64,000 nt of DNA from an uncultured Eubacteriales bacterium (GTDB lineage: Bacteria; Bacillota; Clostridia; Oscillospirales; Oscillospiraceae). The position numbers and the translations under genes are program-made. Position 1 is the stretch's first letter, and each line of letters starts with the position of its first letter. Below are positions 51,309-59,184 of the stretch, one piece after another. Where the stretch lies: positions 1 to 64,000 of the forward strand of contig ONSQ01000001.1 of the NCBI GenBank assembly GCA_900320465.1. Direction: 5' to 3'. The notes below the pieces were generated by a model that made no database searches, was not told the DNA's origin, and was given only the letters and a program-made list of their open reading frames with translations.

Positions 51309-51680
51309 TCACAGCTCCGACAGTGTTCTGGGTCCCGCCTTGCGCTCCAGCAGAGTAAGCAGGATCTCCGCGGTCTCTTTGGAAGCTGCGGCTGCCCGCT
51401 CGGCACGCTCCGCAGCTGAGTCCAGCCGTGCCAGCGATTCCCGCATGCTCTCCCCTGCCGCCGGAGTCGCCTCATCGTCGGTGCTTTTCGCCTCCTCATG
51501 GAGCGTTTTGAGCAGCTTATCCACCCGGTCACGCTCTGCGCGGAGACGCTCCTCCGCCTGGAGACGCCGCTCCTTTTCCTCTTGAAGCAAGGTATTGAGC
51601 GTATCAATGGTCTTGCGCTGCTCAATCATCTGTTCAAGCAGCTCCGCGCGGCTCAGATGCCGTAGCTCTCGATCATTCAT
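51309..51680 (-). CDS. Small coiled-coil protein upstream of the signal peptidase homologue
   Basis: The 123-residue, highly charged protein begins MNDRELRHLSRAELLEQMIE and continues with a long predicted coiled coil (LQEEKERRLQAEERLRAERD, then ERAERAAAASKETAEILLTL). There is no signal or membrane segment. From memory, similar small coiled-coil proteins with an RELRxLSRxELLE start occur beside signal peptidases in related genomes. I know of no defined function. The start at 51680 follows GGAGAGGAGAGAAGC. It ends just before the peptidase gene. Confidence 0.6.
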   Translation of the reverse strand: MNDRELRHLSRAELLEQMIEQRKTIDTLNTLLQEEKERRLQAEERLRAERDRVDKLLKTLHEEAKSTDDEATPAAGESMRESLARLDSAAERAERAAAASKETAEILLTLLERKAGPRTLSEL

Positions 51681-51741
51681 GCTTCTCTCTCCTCTCCGTG
51701 CCGGCAGCACACATCATCCGGGACAGGCCATGTTTTCTTTC

Positions 51742-51770
51742 ACTATACCGCGCTAAATGAGTCCGGTCAA
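51742..51770 (-). promoter_or_regulatory. Sigma-A promoter of the coiled-coil/signal peptidase operon
   Basis: TTGACC (51765-51770), 17 bases, TATAGT (51742-51747), minus strand. Confidence 0.7.
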
Positions 51771-51819
51771 CAATGAATTGACCGCGCTTTCACTCTTTTT
51801 TCAACAGAAAGATGCGAAA

Positions 51820-51847
51820 AGCGGGATCGCGAACCCGCGACCCCGCT
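51820..51847 (-). terminator. Terminator of the acyl-CoA ligase operon
   Basis: An AGCGGGGTCGCG/CGCGATCCCGCT hairpin with one mismatched or wobble pair, four-base loop and TTTTC on the minus strand, 10 bases after the stop. Confidence 0.75.
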
Positions 51848-51857
51848 CCAGAATTCT

Positions 51858-53597
51858 TTATGCCTTGACTGTCTCCGCCTCTGCGGCTTTGATTTTGGCC
51901 AGTTCCTGCTCCTCCAGTTCGCGGTAAGCGACCTTGCCAACCAGCGTCTTGGGCATATCCTCACGGAACTCGATGTCATAGGGCATGGCGTATTTGGCAA
52001 TATGCTTCCGGCAATACGCCATCAGCGTCTCCTTAGTCTCCTCGTTGGCCGGGACACCGGCTGCGAGCTTGACAAAGGCCTTGACCTTCTGCATCCGATA
52101 GGGATCAGGCACGCCGATAACGCAGCTCATCTGAACCAGCTCATGGGCGTCCAGAATGTTTTCCAACTGTCCGGGGTAGACGTTGTAGCCGGAAGAGATA
52201 ATCATCCGCTTGGCTCTTCCGCGGAAGTATACAAAGCCCTCCTCGTCCATGGTACCGAGATCGCCGGTATAGACCCAGGTGAGCCCGTCGGCGTGGTGAC
52301 GCAGCGTCTGGGCAGTCTCGTCGGGATGCTTCATGTACTCCTTCATGACCGTGGGGCCGGCCAGCAGGATCTCGCCCTCTTCGCCGTAGGGCAGCTCCCG
52401 GTCGGTGCCGGGCGCGACGATCTTGATGTAAGTATCCGGGAAAGGCACGCCGATCGAGCCCTCCTTGAACATGTGCGGAGGAGTCAGGCAGCAGGCCGTC
52501 ACCGTCTCGGTGGTGCCGTAGCCCTCGCGGACCTGGATAACGGCGTTGCGATCATACAGGAACTTGTCGAACTTCTTCTTCAGTTCCACGCTCAGACTGT
52601 CGCCGCCGGAGAACACGCCCTTCAAGCTGCTGAGATCGGCGTTTTCCATGCTCTTCATGCGCAGCATGGCCTCGTAGAGCGTTGGCACGCCTGCGATAAA
52701 GTTGCAGCGATTCTTGACCACCTGTTTGGCGTAGTCCTTGGGATTGACGCGCGGGATCAGGATGCAGCAGCCGCCGTTCATCAGCATGGAGTGAATGCAA
52801 ACGCCAAGACCGAAGCCATGGAACATGGGCATAGCCGACAGCATCTTGTCACCGGCATGGAACATGGGGTTGGTGGCAATGATCTGTGTGCCGAGCGCGT
52901 TGAAGTTTTTGTTGGTCAGTACGATACCCTTGGTTTTGCCGGTTGTGCCGCCGGAGTACAGGATGACCGCGCTGTCGCTCCCCTGCCGCGCGACCTTGTA
53001 GTTATAGAAGCAGGCCTTGGACAGGCGCATGAACTCGTTCCAGCGAATCACCGGTGCGTCCTTGGGGATCTTCTTGATCTTTCGGCCCTCGGTGAGCATA
53101 TAGCCTGCCTTCAACGGCTGAGAGAGCGCATCCTTGACAGAGGCAATGATGATGTTGACTACTTTGGTGTTGTTGCGCACGCTCTCAAACTTATGATAAA
53201 ACTGATCAAGCGTGATGGCGGTAACGCTCTCGGACTCGTTGAGATAGAACTCGATCTCTTTCTCGGCAGACAGCGGGTGCACCATGTTGGCCACGGCGCC
53301 CACCATGTTCACGGCATAGAACATATAGATGGCCTGGGGGCAGTTGGGCAGCGCAATGGTGACCTTGTCGTTCTCGCGTACGCCGATAGTTTTGAGAGCG
53401 CGGGCGCACTTTTCAATTTCCTGCAGCATGCTGCGATAGCTGGTAGCGCGTCCCATAAAAGTAAACGCGGTATAATCCGGATACTTCTCCGCGGCGAGAC
53501 GCACAGCCTCCACCATGGAGCCTTCGAAATAATCCAGATGCAGCGGGATATCCTCGGTATGTCCCGCCCAGGGTGTTTTAGCGGTAATCTGTTCCAT
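51858..53597 (-). CDS. AMP-dependent acyl-CoA synthetase (long-chain type)
   Basis: This 579-residue ANL-superfamily ligase has the P-loop AVILYSGGTTGKTKGIVLTN, the aromatic region VREGYGTTETVTACCLTPPH and GTMDEEGFVYFRGRAKRMII with the hinge Asp/Arg. The C-terminal catalytic Lys is in PKTLVGKVAYREL. The sequence shows adenylate-forming chemistry and CoA ligation of a carboxylic acid; the chain length is not visible. It lies 17 bases after a stand-alone acyltransferase gene, so the two may activate and transfer the same acyl group. There is a good family length and no broken motif. Confidence 0.87.
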   Translation of the reverse strand: MEQITAKTPWAGHTEDIPLHLDYFEGSMVEAVRLAAEKYPDYTAFTFMGRATSYRSMLQEIEKCARALKTIGVRENDKVTIALPNCPQAIYMFYAVNMVGAVANMVHPLSAEKEIEFYLNESESVTAITLDQFYHKFESVRNNTKVVNIIIASVKDALSQPLKAGYMLTEGRKIKKIPKDAPVIRWNEFMRLSKACFYNYKVARQGSDSAVILYSGGTTGKTKGIVLTNKNFNALGTQIIATNPMFHAGDKMLSAMPMFHGFGLGVCIHSMLMNGGCCILIPRVNPKDYAKQVVKNRCNFIAGVPTLYEAMLRMKSMENADLSSLKGVFSGGDSLSVELKKKFDKFLYDRNAVIQVREGYGTTETVTACCLTPPHMFKEGSIGVPFPDTYIKIVAPGTDRELPYGEEGEILLAGPTVMKEYMKHPDETAQTLRHHADGLTWVYTGDLGTMDEEGFVYFRGRAKRMIISSGYNVYPGQLENILDAHELVQMSCVIGVPDPYRMQKVKAFVKLAAGVPANEETKETLMAYCRKHIAKYAMPYDIEFREDMPKTLVGKVAYRELEEQELAKIKAAEAETVKA

Positions 53598-53614
53598 AGC
53601 GATACAGTCCTTTG

Positions 53615-54502
53615 TTATTTGTATTCAAAGCCGCTCGGCTCGCCGATGGGGCGATCGAGCATTTCGGGGTGAGCGAAGATATAGCGGATCAGCTTCAGAC
53701 TTCTTGCAAAGTAGAAGCCGTCGGCGATGCGCTCGTCGAGCGTGGCGCAGAAATCCACCACATCGCGCACCTGCTTGGTGCCGTCCTCCATGATCAGCTC
53801 TTCCTTATGCAGGGTGCCGATAGTCACCATGATGCTGTTGGTGCCGTAGTTATTCAGGTGATGATAAACCGCCGGACACTTGATGCTGCCCAGATTGCTG
53901 AGCAGGACCGTTGTGTAGTTGGGATCGCCGTCGGTCAGAGCGCGGGGAACAAGCCCCCAGAAGTCCAGCCAGCGGATCACACGGATCGCGAACATCAGCA
54001 GCAGGCGCGGGATCTTGGCAAAGGCGTCCACAGCAGCGTCCACGCCGCCGGTGGAATGCTCGCTTTTTCTCGTCTCGCGGATATCGCCCACAATGCGCTG
54101 GCTGACCGTGTCAAGAGTATCCTCGTCCTTCGCGGTGAGCACCATCAGCGCTTCGTCCGCCCCATCGGCAAAGCGGCGCTTGGCCACAAAGCTGAGCGTG
54201 ATCTCGTCACGCTCATAAGTGCGCCGGCCCTGGATAAAGCGATTGAGGAAGGGTCTCTCTCGGATCATCTTCGCCACCGCCACAAGGATGCAGTGGAAAA
54301 GCGTCGTCTTAAAATCGGGATGTGAAGCATTTTTCGCGTCCAGATATTTCACCAGCTCGGTCACATCAAATTTATCCGAAAGGCAGACCTCGCTGTCTGT
54401 GCGGTTTGGCATCAGGTTAGCCATGACGCATTGCAGTCCCGTGACTTCTCTGACCCAGCGGCCGTCGCGCCGATCGCCCCATCTTCTCTTTCTTTTTGCC
54501 AT
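53615..54502 (-). CDS. Stand-alone E2-like acyltransferase without the catalytic His
   Basis: The protein has about 295 residues and resembles the catalytic domain of 2-oxo acid dehydrogenase E2, or chloramphenicol acetyltransferase. It has LFHCILVAVAKMIRERPFLN, TVLLSNLGSIKCPAVYHHLN and GTNSIMVTIGTLHKEEL. The active-site motif, normally DHRxxDG, reads ATLDERIADGFYFARSLK, with Glu at the His position. There is no lipoyl or E3-binding domain. The start at 54502 follows AGGAG by eight bases. It is co-transcribed with the acyl-CoA ligase. Its acyl donor and acceptor cannot be told, and the missing His may mean a different mechanism or a binding role. Confidence 0.72.
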   Translation of the reverse strand: MAKRKRRWGDRRDGRWVREVTGLQCVMANLMPNRTDSEVCLSDKFDVTELVKYLDAKNASHPDFKTTLFHCILVAVAKMIRERPFLNRFIQGRRTYERDEITLSFVAKRRFADGADEALMVLTAKDEDTLDTVSQRIVGDIRETRKSEHSTGGVDAAVDAFAKIPRLLLMFAIRVIRWLDFWGLVPRALTDGDPNYTTVLLSNLGSIKCPAVYHHLNNYGTNSIMVTIGTLHKEELIMEDGTKQVRDVVDFCATLDERIADGFYFARSLKLIRYIFAHPEMLDRPIGEPSGFEYK

Positions 54503-54551
54503 AGTCTTGTCTCCTGTCTGAAATGCTTTAAAAATTTGTAGGTCCTTGCAC

Positions 54552-54557
54552 ACTATA
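54552..54557 (-). promoter_or_regulatory. -10 element of the acyltransferase/ligase operon
   Basis: TATAGT on the minus strand lies about 50 bases before the ATG. The -35 around 54574-54580 (TTTCAA-like) is weak. Confidence 0.4.
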
Positions 54558-54636
54558 CACCATGTAGGGCGGATTGAAAAGAGCAAAATTCTTATTTCTA
54601 CGTCCATTACGTCCCATTTCCACTTTCTGTAGTGTC

Positions 54637-54665
54637 TTTACAATCTGCTTCAACTCTATTATACT
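54637..54665 (+). promoter_or_regulatory. Sigma-A promoter of the NTPase-like gene
   Basis: TTTACA (54637-54642), 17 bases, TATACT (54660-54665). The start is expected near 54672, so the leader is very short. Confidence 0.75.
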
Positions 54666-54689
54666 GACGCGAGAAAGGTAGTGACGTGT

Positions 54690-55265
54690 GTGCAAAGGCA
54701 TCTGTTTATCTGCGGCGAGGACGCTATGGATCTCATTATGGAAGAGCTGGGCGATCGGCTCGGCGAAGCGGGCGGTTACCTGACCAGACCCGCCCTGGAT
54801 AAAGACGGGAGTGTTATCGGGCAGGAGCTTGTCTCCGCCGCCGCAGGCTCCGGCATTGAGGGCTATGAGTCGTATCGCTTCCTTTCTTACACCGGTGCCG
54901 ACCTTGAGAAGGACAACGAGGTCTGGCGCATTGAGGCAGCGCGACTTCTTCAGGAGGCTAGCTATTACCCCTTCTCCTTTGCCGGTTTTCTGGGTGGGTA
55001 TGAGCTTGTCATTCCCCAGTACCGTGCAGCGCTTGCTGCCTTTTTGGCCTCTCCGCTTCCCTGCGTCGGGGCGATCCATACTCTTGAGCACACTTTGATG
55101 CAGGCCGGTGTGCTTGGTCTGGGTGATCGCTTTACCGCACTCGCCAGGCAGTTTCACGACGCACTGCGCAGCGATACCGACACCCTTGTCCTGGAGTTGA
55201 GCAACGACGATGTCTCCCGTGTTCGCACGCTTCTGTCACAATGGATAGCGCAGTGGCTCGATTGA
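54690..55265 (+). CDS. Degenerate THEP1-like NTPase fold protein
   Basis: The protein has about 191 residues. The layout follows the NTPase_1/THEP1 family. Strand 1 leads into the former P-loop region (RHLFICGEDAMDLIMEEL), then AGGYLTRPALDKDGSVIGQE, the middle SFAGFLGGYELVIPQYRAAL where DEIGKMEL is usual, and AAFLASPLPCVGAIHTLEHT. Walker A (GxPGxGKT) reads GEDAMDLI, and the Walker B acidic pair is gone. It is thus unlikely to hydrolyse nucleotides by the family mechanism. The start is GTG; 54690 has AAAGG 11 bases upstream, while a GTG at 54681 is too close to it. It ends 62 bases before the CsoR gene, which has its own promoter. Confidence 0.55.
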   Translation: MQRHLFICGEDAMDLIMEELGDRLGEAGGYLTRPALDKDGSVIGQELVSAAAGSGIEGYESYRFLSYTGADLEKDNEVWRIEAARLLQEASYYPFSFAGFLGGYELVIPQYRAALAAFLASPLPCVGAIHTLEHTLMQAGVLGLGDRFTALARQFHDALRSDTDTLVLELSNDDVSRVRTLLSQWIAQWLD

Positions 55266-55268
55266 GAC

Positions 55269-55297
55269 TTGCATTTTTCCTATTCCCATAGTATGAT
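55269..55297 (+). promoter_or_regulatory. Promoter of the CsoR-family gene
   Basis: TTGCAT (55269-55274), 17 bases, TATGAT (55292-55297). A strong GGAGG precedes the gene start. Confidence 0.7.
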
Positions 55298-55327
55298 AAG
55301 CACTAATCCAACCGCGGAGGCAAAGAC

Positions 55328-55675
55328 ATGAGCGACGATGTATATTATCACGATCACGGAGACGGCGTAGTACACGCCCATCATCTGGACGGCTGCGGCC
55401 ACGAAGGTCACTCCCATACCCATTCCCATACCCAGACGAAAGCTGTTCTCAACCGTCTGTCCCGCGCCATCGGGCATTTGGAATCCGTCAAGCGGATGAT
55501 CGAGGACGGGCGGGATTGTACCGAGGTGCTCGTGCAGCTGGCCGCCGTGCGCTCGGCTCTGGGCAGTACAGCAAAGGTTATTTTAAAGGATCATCTGGAG
55601 CACTGCATCTCTGACGATCAAACCGCCTCCGAGCAGCTGGAAGCTCTCAACGATGCCATTGACAAGTTCATGTAA
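55328..55675 (+). CDS. CsoR-family metal-sensing repressor with a His-rich N-terminus
   Basis: The 115-residue protein has an unusual N-terminal ~36 residues rich in His and Asp (YYHDHGDGVVHAHHLDGCGH, then HSHTHSHTQ). The CsoR/RcnR helical fold follows: LNRLSRAIGHLESVKRMIED, GRDCTEVLVQLAAVRSALGS and VILKDHLEHC. The Cys, His and Cys positions that bind Cu(I) in CsoR are present (the C of RDC, and H and C of HLEHC). It binds DNA as a four-helix tetramer in known members. No metal transporter gene is beside it, so the target is unclear. The His-rich tail may bind extra metal. Confidence 0.85.
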   Translation: MSDDVYYHDHGDGVVHAHHLDGCGHEGHSHTHSHTQTKAVLNRLSRAIGHLESVKRMIEDGRDCTEVLVQLAAVRSALGSTAKVILKDHLEHCISDDQTASEQLEALNDAIDKFM

Positions 55676-55687
55676 TACAGCGGATAT

Positions 55688-55722
55688 AAAAACCGCCGGA
55701 ACAATTCGTTCCGGCGGTTTTT
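55688..55722. terminator. Bidirectional terminator between csoR-like gene and ftsZ
   Basis: AAAAACCGCCGGAAC/GTTCCGGCGGTTTTT with a five-base loop, T-runs on both strands, between convergent genes. Confidence 0.88.
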
Positions 55723-55735
55723 GTCGTAATCGAGA

Positions 55736-56908
55736 TTATTTAGAGTTGAAAATCTTAAAAATACTGTCGAAGGGATCTTCCTCCGCCTTCGGCGCTTCCT
55801 GAGCGGGAGCAGGAGCCGGCGCGGGAGCCGGGGCTGCGGCGGCAGCCTTCTCAGAGGCGTTGGTGAACAGTCCCTGGGGCTTCTCCTTGACCGCGACAGG
55901 CCGCACGGGAGCGGCGCTGACAGAGCTTACGCCGGTAGCGGCGGTGGGAGCGCTCTCATCAAAGCCGGTGGCGATGACAGTCACGCGGATCTCATCCTCC
56001 ATGTTGGGATCGAAGGTCGCACCGAAGATAATATTGGCTTCGGGATGCGCGGCCTCCTGCACGAGGCTGGCAGCGGACTCGATATCGTCCAGGCCCATAT
56101 CCTCGCTGCCGGTGATATTGATCAGCACGCCATGCGCACCGTTGATAGAGGTCTCCATCAGCGGGCTGGCAACAGCCATACGGGCGGCCTCCTCGGCCTT
56201 GCCCTTGCCGGCGGCATGTCCGACGCCCATGTGGGCGAATCCGGCGTTCTTCATGATGGTGGTGACATCAGCGAAGTCAAGGTTGATAAAGCCTGTATTC
56301 TTGATCAGGTCGGAGATGCTGGTGACGGCCTGATGCAGGACGTCATCGGCGATCTCGAAGGCGTTGGCCAGCGTGATCTTCTGATCGGTCGCATATTTCA
56401 GCCGGTCGTTCGGGATGATCAGCAGGGAGTCGACCTTCTCAAGCAGGTCCTTGATTCCGGCATTGGCCTGGTCCATGCGGCGCTTGCCTTCAAACTTGAA
56501 GGGCTTGGTCACGACGCCGACGGTAAGGATACCCGCTTCACGCGCAAGCTCTGCCACGACGGGAGCTGCGCCCGTGCCGGTGCCGCCGCCCATACCGGCG
56601 GTGATAAACACCATATCCGCGTTCTCAAGAGCCTTGGCGATGTCGTTGCGACTCTCTTCGGCGCTGCGCTTACCGATCTCAGGATCGGAGCCGGCGCCCT
56701 GCCCGTGGGTCATCTTCTCACCGATCTGAATCTTCTGGTCGGCGTTCGAGACGCTCAGCGCCTGTTTATCAGTATTGATCGCGATAAATTCGACACCCTG
56801 CGTGCCGGACTTGACCATTCTGTTGACGACGTTGTTGCCGGCTCCGCCGACACCGATGACCTTCAAGGTAACAACGTTTTCGGGACCTGCTTCAGCTTTG
56901 AAATCCAT
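55736..56908 (-). CDS. ftsZ: Cell division protein FtsZ
   Basis: This 390-residue tubulin-like GTPase forms the Z-ring. It has [40 protein letters not shown] (the tubulin signature) and [20 protein letters not shown] with the T7 loop Asp. A variable Pro/Ala linker (about 325-375) includes [15 protein letters not shown], and the tail [15 protein letters not shown] is the conserved C-terminal peptide. It has its own promoter, downstream of ftsQ. Confidence 0.97.
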   Translation of the reverse strand: MDFKAEAGPENVVTLKVIGVGGAGNNVVNRMVKSGTQGVEFIAINTDKQALSVSNADQKIQIGEKMTHGQGAGSDPEIGKRSAEESRNDIAKALENADMVFITAGMGGGTGTGAAPVVAELAREAGILTVGVVTKPFKFEGKRRMDQANAGIKDLLEKVDSLLIIPNDRLKYATDQKITLANAFEIADDVLHQAVTSISDLIKNTGFINLDFADVTTIMKNAGFAHMGVGHAAGKGKAEEAARMAVASPLMETSINGAHGVLINITGSEDMGLDDIESAASLVQEAAHPEANIIFGATFDPNMEDEIRVTVIATGFDESAPTAATGVSSVSAAPVRPVAVKEKPQGLFTNASEKAAAAAPAPAPAPAPAQEAPKAEEDPFDSIFKIFNSK

Positions 56909-56976
56909 GGTATTGCCTCCCTGTTTTTATCCAACGATGTATCTGCACAAACTATTGGAGTTTAAGTTGTGTAGTT

Positions 56977-57005
56977 ATATTATTACATTTTCTTTCGGAG
57001 GTCAA
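56977..57005 (-). promoter_or_regulatory. Sigma-A promoter of ftsZ
   Basis: TTGACC (57000-57005), 17 bases, TAATAT (56977-56982), minus strand, in an A/T-rich gap of about 150 bases between ftsQ and ftsZ. Confidence 0.7.
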
Positions 57006-57060
57006 GCTAAATTTTTATTTTTATGAAAATTTTTGTAATCCTTTTGTAATTTATGTCGAT

Positions 57061-57840
57061 TCATTGAGGAATAAAGTGGGCGCTGCTGCCATCCGAAACA
57101 TTGATGATCCCCACGTCGCCCTCCTTGAGCTGCTCCAACACAGACATCAGCATCGCGAACTTATGATCCACATTGCTGGCCCCGCCGATGATGACCGTGA
57201 AGCGTGTCCCATATCGCAGCTTGGCTCCAACAAGATCGGAGAAATCCATGCTGCTGATATGCTCGCTCAGATTTCGCCCCTGGATCTGACGCAGCACGTC
57301 TGCCAGAAAGCTGACAGGCGTGTCGTCTCCGTCCGAGGTTGTCAGCCGCTCGCCGATCAGCAGGGTGCCGGGATCGATGCCGTCCACGCGGATGAGCGCG
57401 CCCAGCTCGTTATCAGTGGCTTTGCCCAGCACCTTGCAGCTGCGGTCGATCGTCCAGTTCTCATCGCCCACCGCAATGTAGGCCAGCGCCTTACACTCCC
57501 GCACGGTGATAACGACCTTTCCGGGCAGAAGGCGCTTGACGCTGACCTCTTCCACGTAGGGCAGCTTGGCAAAGACACGGCTGATCGCGGCAAATCGGTC
57601 GAAGAAGAACAGGTTGTCGCCCTGTTCGATATCAATAGCGCGGATGATTTCGCTGTCGGTATAGTGTTCATTTCCCTCCACACTCACGTCCGAGATGCGT
57701 AGGAACACGCTCATGAGAAAAACCGTAGCGATCACAACGACCGCAAAGGTCAGGATCGCGCCGCTGATCGAGCGCTTTCTCGGAGCTTTATACTCCCCGT
57801 GCTTGCTGGCAGGGGGCTGATTCATTCGTGTTGCAGCCAT
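57061..57840 (-). CDS. ftsQ: Division protein FtsQ/DivIB
   Basis: This 259-residue, single-pass membrane protein has a short basic cytosolic end (KAPRKRSISG), a helix (AILTFAVVVIATVFLMSVF) and a POTRA domain with ISDVSVEGNEHYTDSEIIRA. RLLPGKVVITVRECKALAYI and the beta domain follow, as in DivIB. It couples septal peptidoglycan synthesis to the divisome outside the membrane. It lies 15 bases after murA. Confidence 0.85.
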   Translation of the reverse strand: MAATRMNQPPASKHGEYKAPRKRSISGAILTFAVVVIATVFLMSVFLRISDVSVEGNEHYTDSEIIRAIDIEQGDNLFFFDRFAAISRVFAKLPYVEEVSVKRLLPGKVVITVRECKALAYIAVGDENWTIDRSCKVLGKATDNELGALIRVDGIDPGTLLIGERLTTSDGDDTPVSFLADVLRQIQGRNLSEHISSMDFSDLVGAKLRYGTRFTVIIGGASNVDHKFAMLMSVLEQLKEGDVGIINVSDGSSAHFIPQ

Positions 57841-57855
57841 GGGACAACATCCCTT

Positions 57856-59118
57856 TCATCGGTGTTCCAGACGTACGTCCGCGCCAAGTGCGCAGAGCCT
57901 GTCGTCCAGGTTTTCATAACCGCGGGCAATATGCCCCGCGTCGATCACAGTAGTCTCTCCTCCTGCGGAGAGGGCCGCCACGATCATGGCCGCCCCGCCG
58001 CGCAGATCTGAGGCGGTCAGCGAAGCGCCGCGCAGTGAGCGCACGCCATGAACGGCGGCCTCCTGGCCATCCAGCCGGATATCCGCGCCAAGACGGCGCA
58101 GCTCTCCGACCTGGCGGTAACGGTTTTCAAAAATTGTCTCGGTGATGCGGGTCGTGCCCTGGGCCCGCAGCAGCGCCGCCATCAGAATGGGCTGGGCATC
58201 CGTCGGAAAGCCGGGATACGGCTCGGTGACGATATGTCCCGGGGCGTGCAGCGTGCCGTTGGAGGCGATCTCCACAATGTCGTTGAACTGTATTATATCA
58301 CAGCCTGCGCATTTTAGGAAGTGCAGAACCGTAGAAAAATGCTCATACTGAACACCGGAAAGAAGGATTCTCCCTCCTGCCGCCGCGCAGGCGCAGGCAA
58401 AGGTGGCAGCGGCGATCCGATCGCTGGGTACCGTAAAGCTTGCTTCCGGTCTCGCATCGGCGCCGTCGATGGTGATTTCATCGGAGCCTGCACCGTGGAT
58501 ATGTACGCCAAGCGAGCGCAAATAATTCTGCAGGGCAACGATCTCCGGCTCTTTTGCCGCTCCCCGGATGACGGTCTTTCCCTCGGCCGCGCAAGCGGCC
58601 AGCATGATGTTTTCCGTTGCGCCGACGCTGGGAAAGCGCAGTTCGATCGGAACGCCGTGCAGTCTCTCCGCCCGGCAGCACAGATCGCTTCCCTCCTCCT
58701 CGATCTCGGCCCCCATGGCCCGCAAAGCCGACAAGTGCAGATCAATAGGACGCTTTCCCAGTTGGCAGCCACCCGGCAGGCTCAGCTTTGCCTCTCCGCA
58801 TCGAGCCAGCAGCGCGCCCATGAAGATCACCGAGGAGCGCATTTCCTCCATCAGCCCCCGCGGGATCTCGGCGCAGCACACCTGGCGGGAATCCACGGCC
58901 AACTCGTTGTCCTGCCCGGTGCTCTCCACCCGGCAGCCGAGATGTGACAGGATGCTCACAGCCGCAGATACGTCATTCAGGCGCGGAACATTGCGGATGA
59001 CAGAGCGGTTCGGCAGCGCAATCGTCGCCGCAAGCACCGGCAGGGAGGCGTTTTTAGAGCCCTGCACCCGGCAGCTGCCAAACAGTCTGTTGCCGCCTCT
59101 GATATGCCAGATTTCCAT
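57856..59118 (-). CDS. murA: UDP-N-acetylglucosamine 1-carboxyvinyltransferase
   Basis: This 420-residue enolpyruvyl transferase performs the first committed step of peptidoglycan synthesis. It has VQGSKNASLPVLAATIALPN, MRSSVIFMGALLARCGEAKL and LPGGCQLGKRPIDLHLSALR. The Cys is at the place of the catalytic, fosfomycin-reactive residue. YPGFPTDAQPILMAALLRAQ and ENRYRQVGELRRLGADI are also present. Its ribosome site, GGGAGG, forms the 3' arm of a terminator-like hairpin. It stands between murG and ftsQ. Confidence 0.95.
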   Translation of the reverse strand: MEIWHIRGGNRLFGSCRVQGSKNASLPVLAATIALPNRSVIRNVPRLNDVSAAVSILSHLGCRVESTGQDNELAVDSRQVCCAEIPRGLMEEMRSSVIFMGALLARCGEAKLSLPGGCQLGKRPIDLHLSALRAMGAEIEEEGSDLCCRAERLHGVPIELRFPSVGATENIMLAACAAEGKTVIRGAAKEPEIVALQNYLRSLGVHIHGAGSDEITIDGADARPEASFTVPSDRIAAATFACACAAAGGRILLSGVQYEHFSTVLHFLKCAGCDIIQFNDIVEIASNGTLHAPGHIVTEPYPGFPTDAQPILMAALLRAQGTTRITETIFENRYRQVGELRRLGADIRLDGQEAAVHGVRSLRGASLTASDLRGGAAMIVAALSAGGETTVIDAGHIARGYENLDDRLCALGADVRLEHR

Positions 59119-59166
59119 AAAAAAACCTCCCGCGCATCGAAATCATGACATTCTATGCCCGGGAGG
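59119..59166 (-). promoter_or_regulatory. Terminator-like hairpin whose 3' arm is the murA ribosome site
   Basis: On the minus strand CCTCCCG (59160-59166) can pair with CGGGAGG (59126-59132), with an inner GCAT/ATGC pairing. Seven T residues then lead straight to the murA ATG. GGGAGG is the murA ribosome site, at ideal spacing. The structure could end transcription or hide the ribosome site. It lies in the 66-base gap after murG. Confidence 0.55.
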
Positions 59167-59184
59167 TATTTGATGTGTTTTCTG

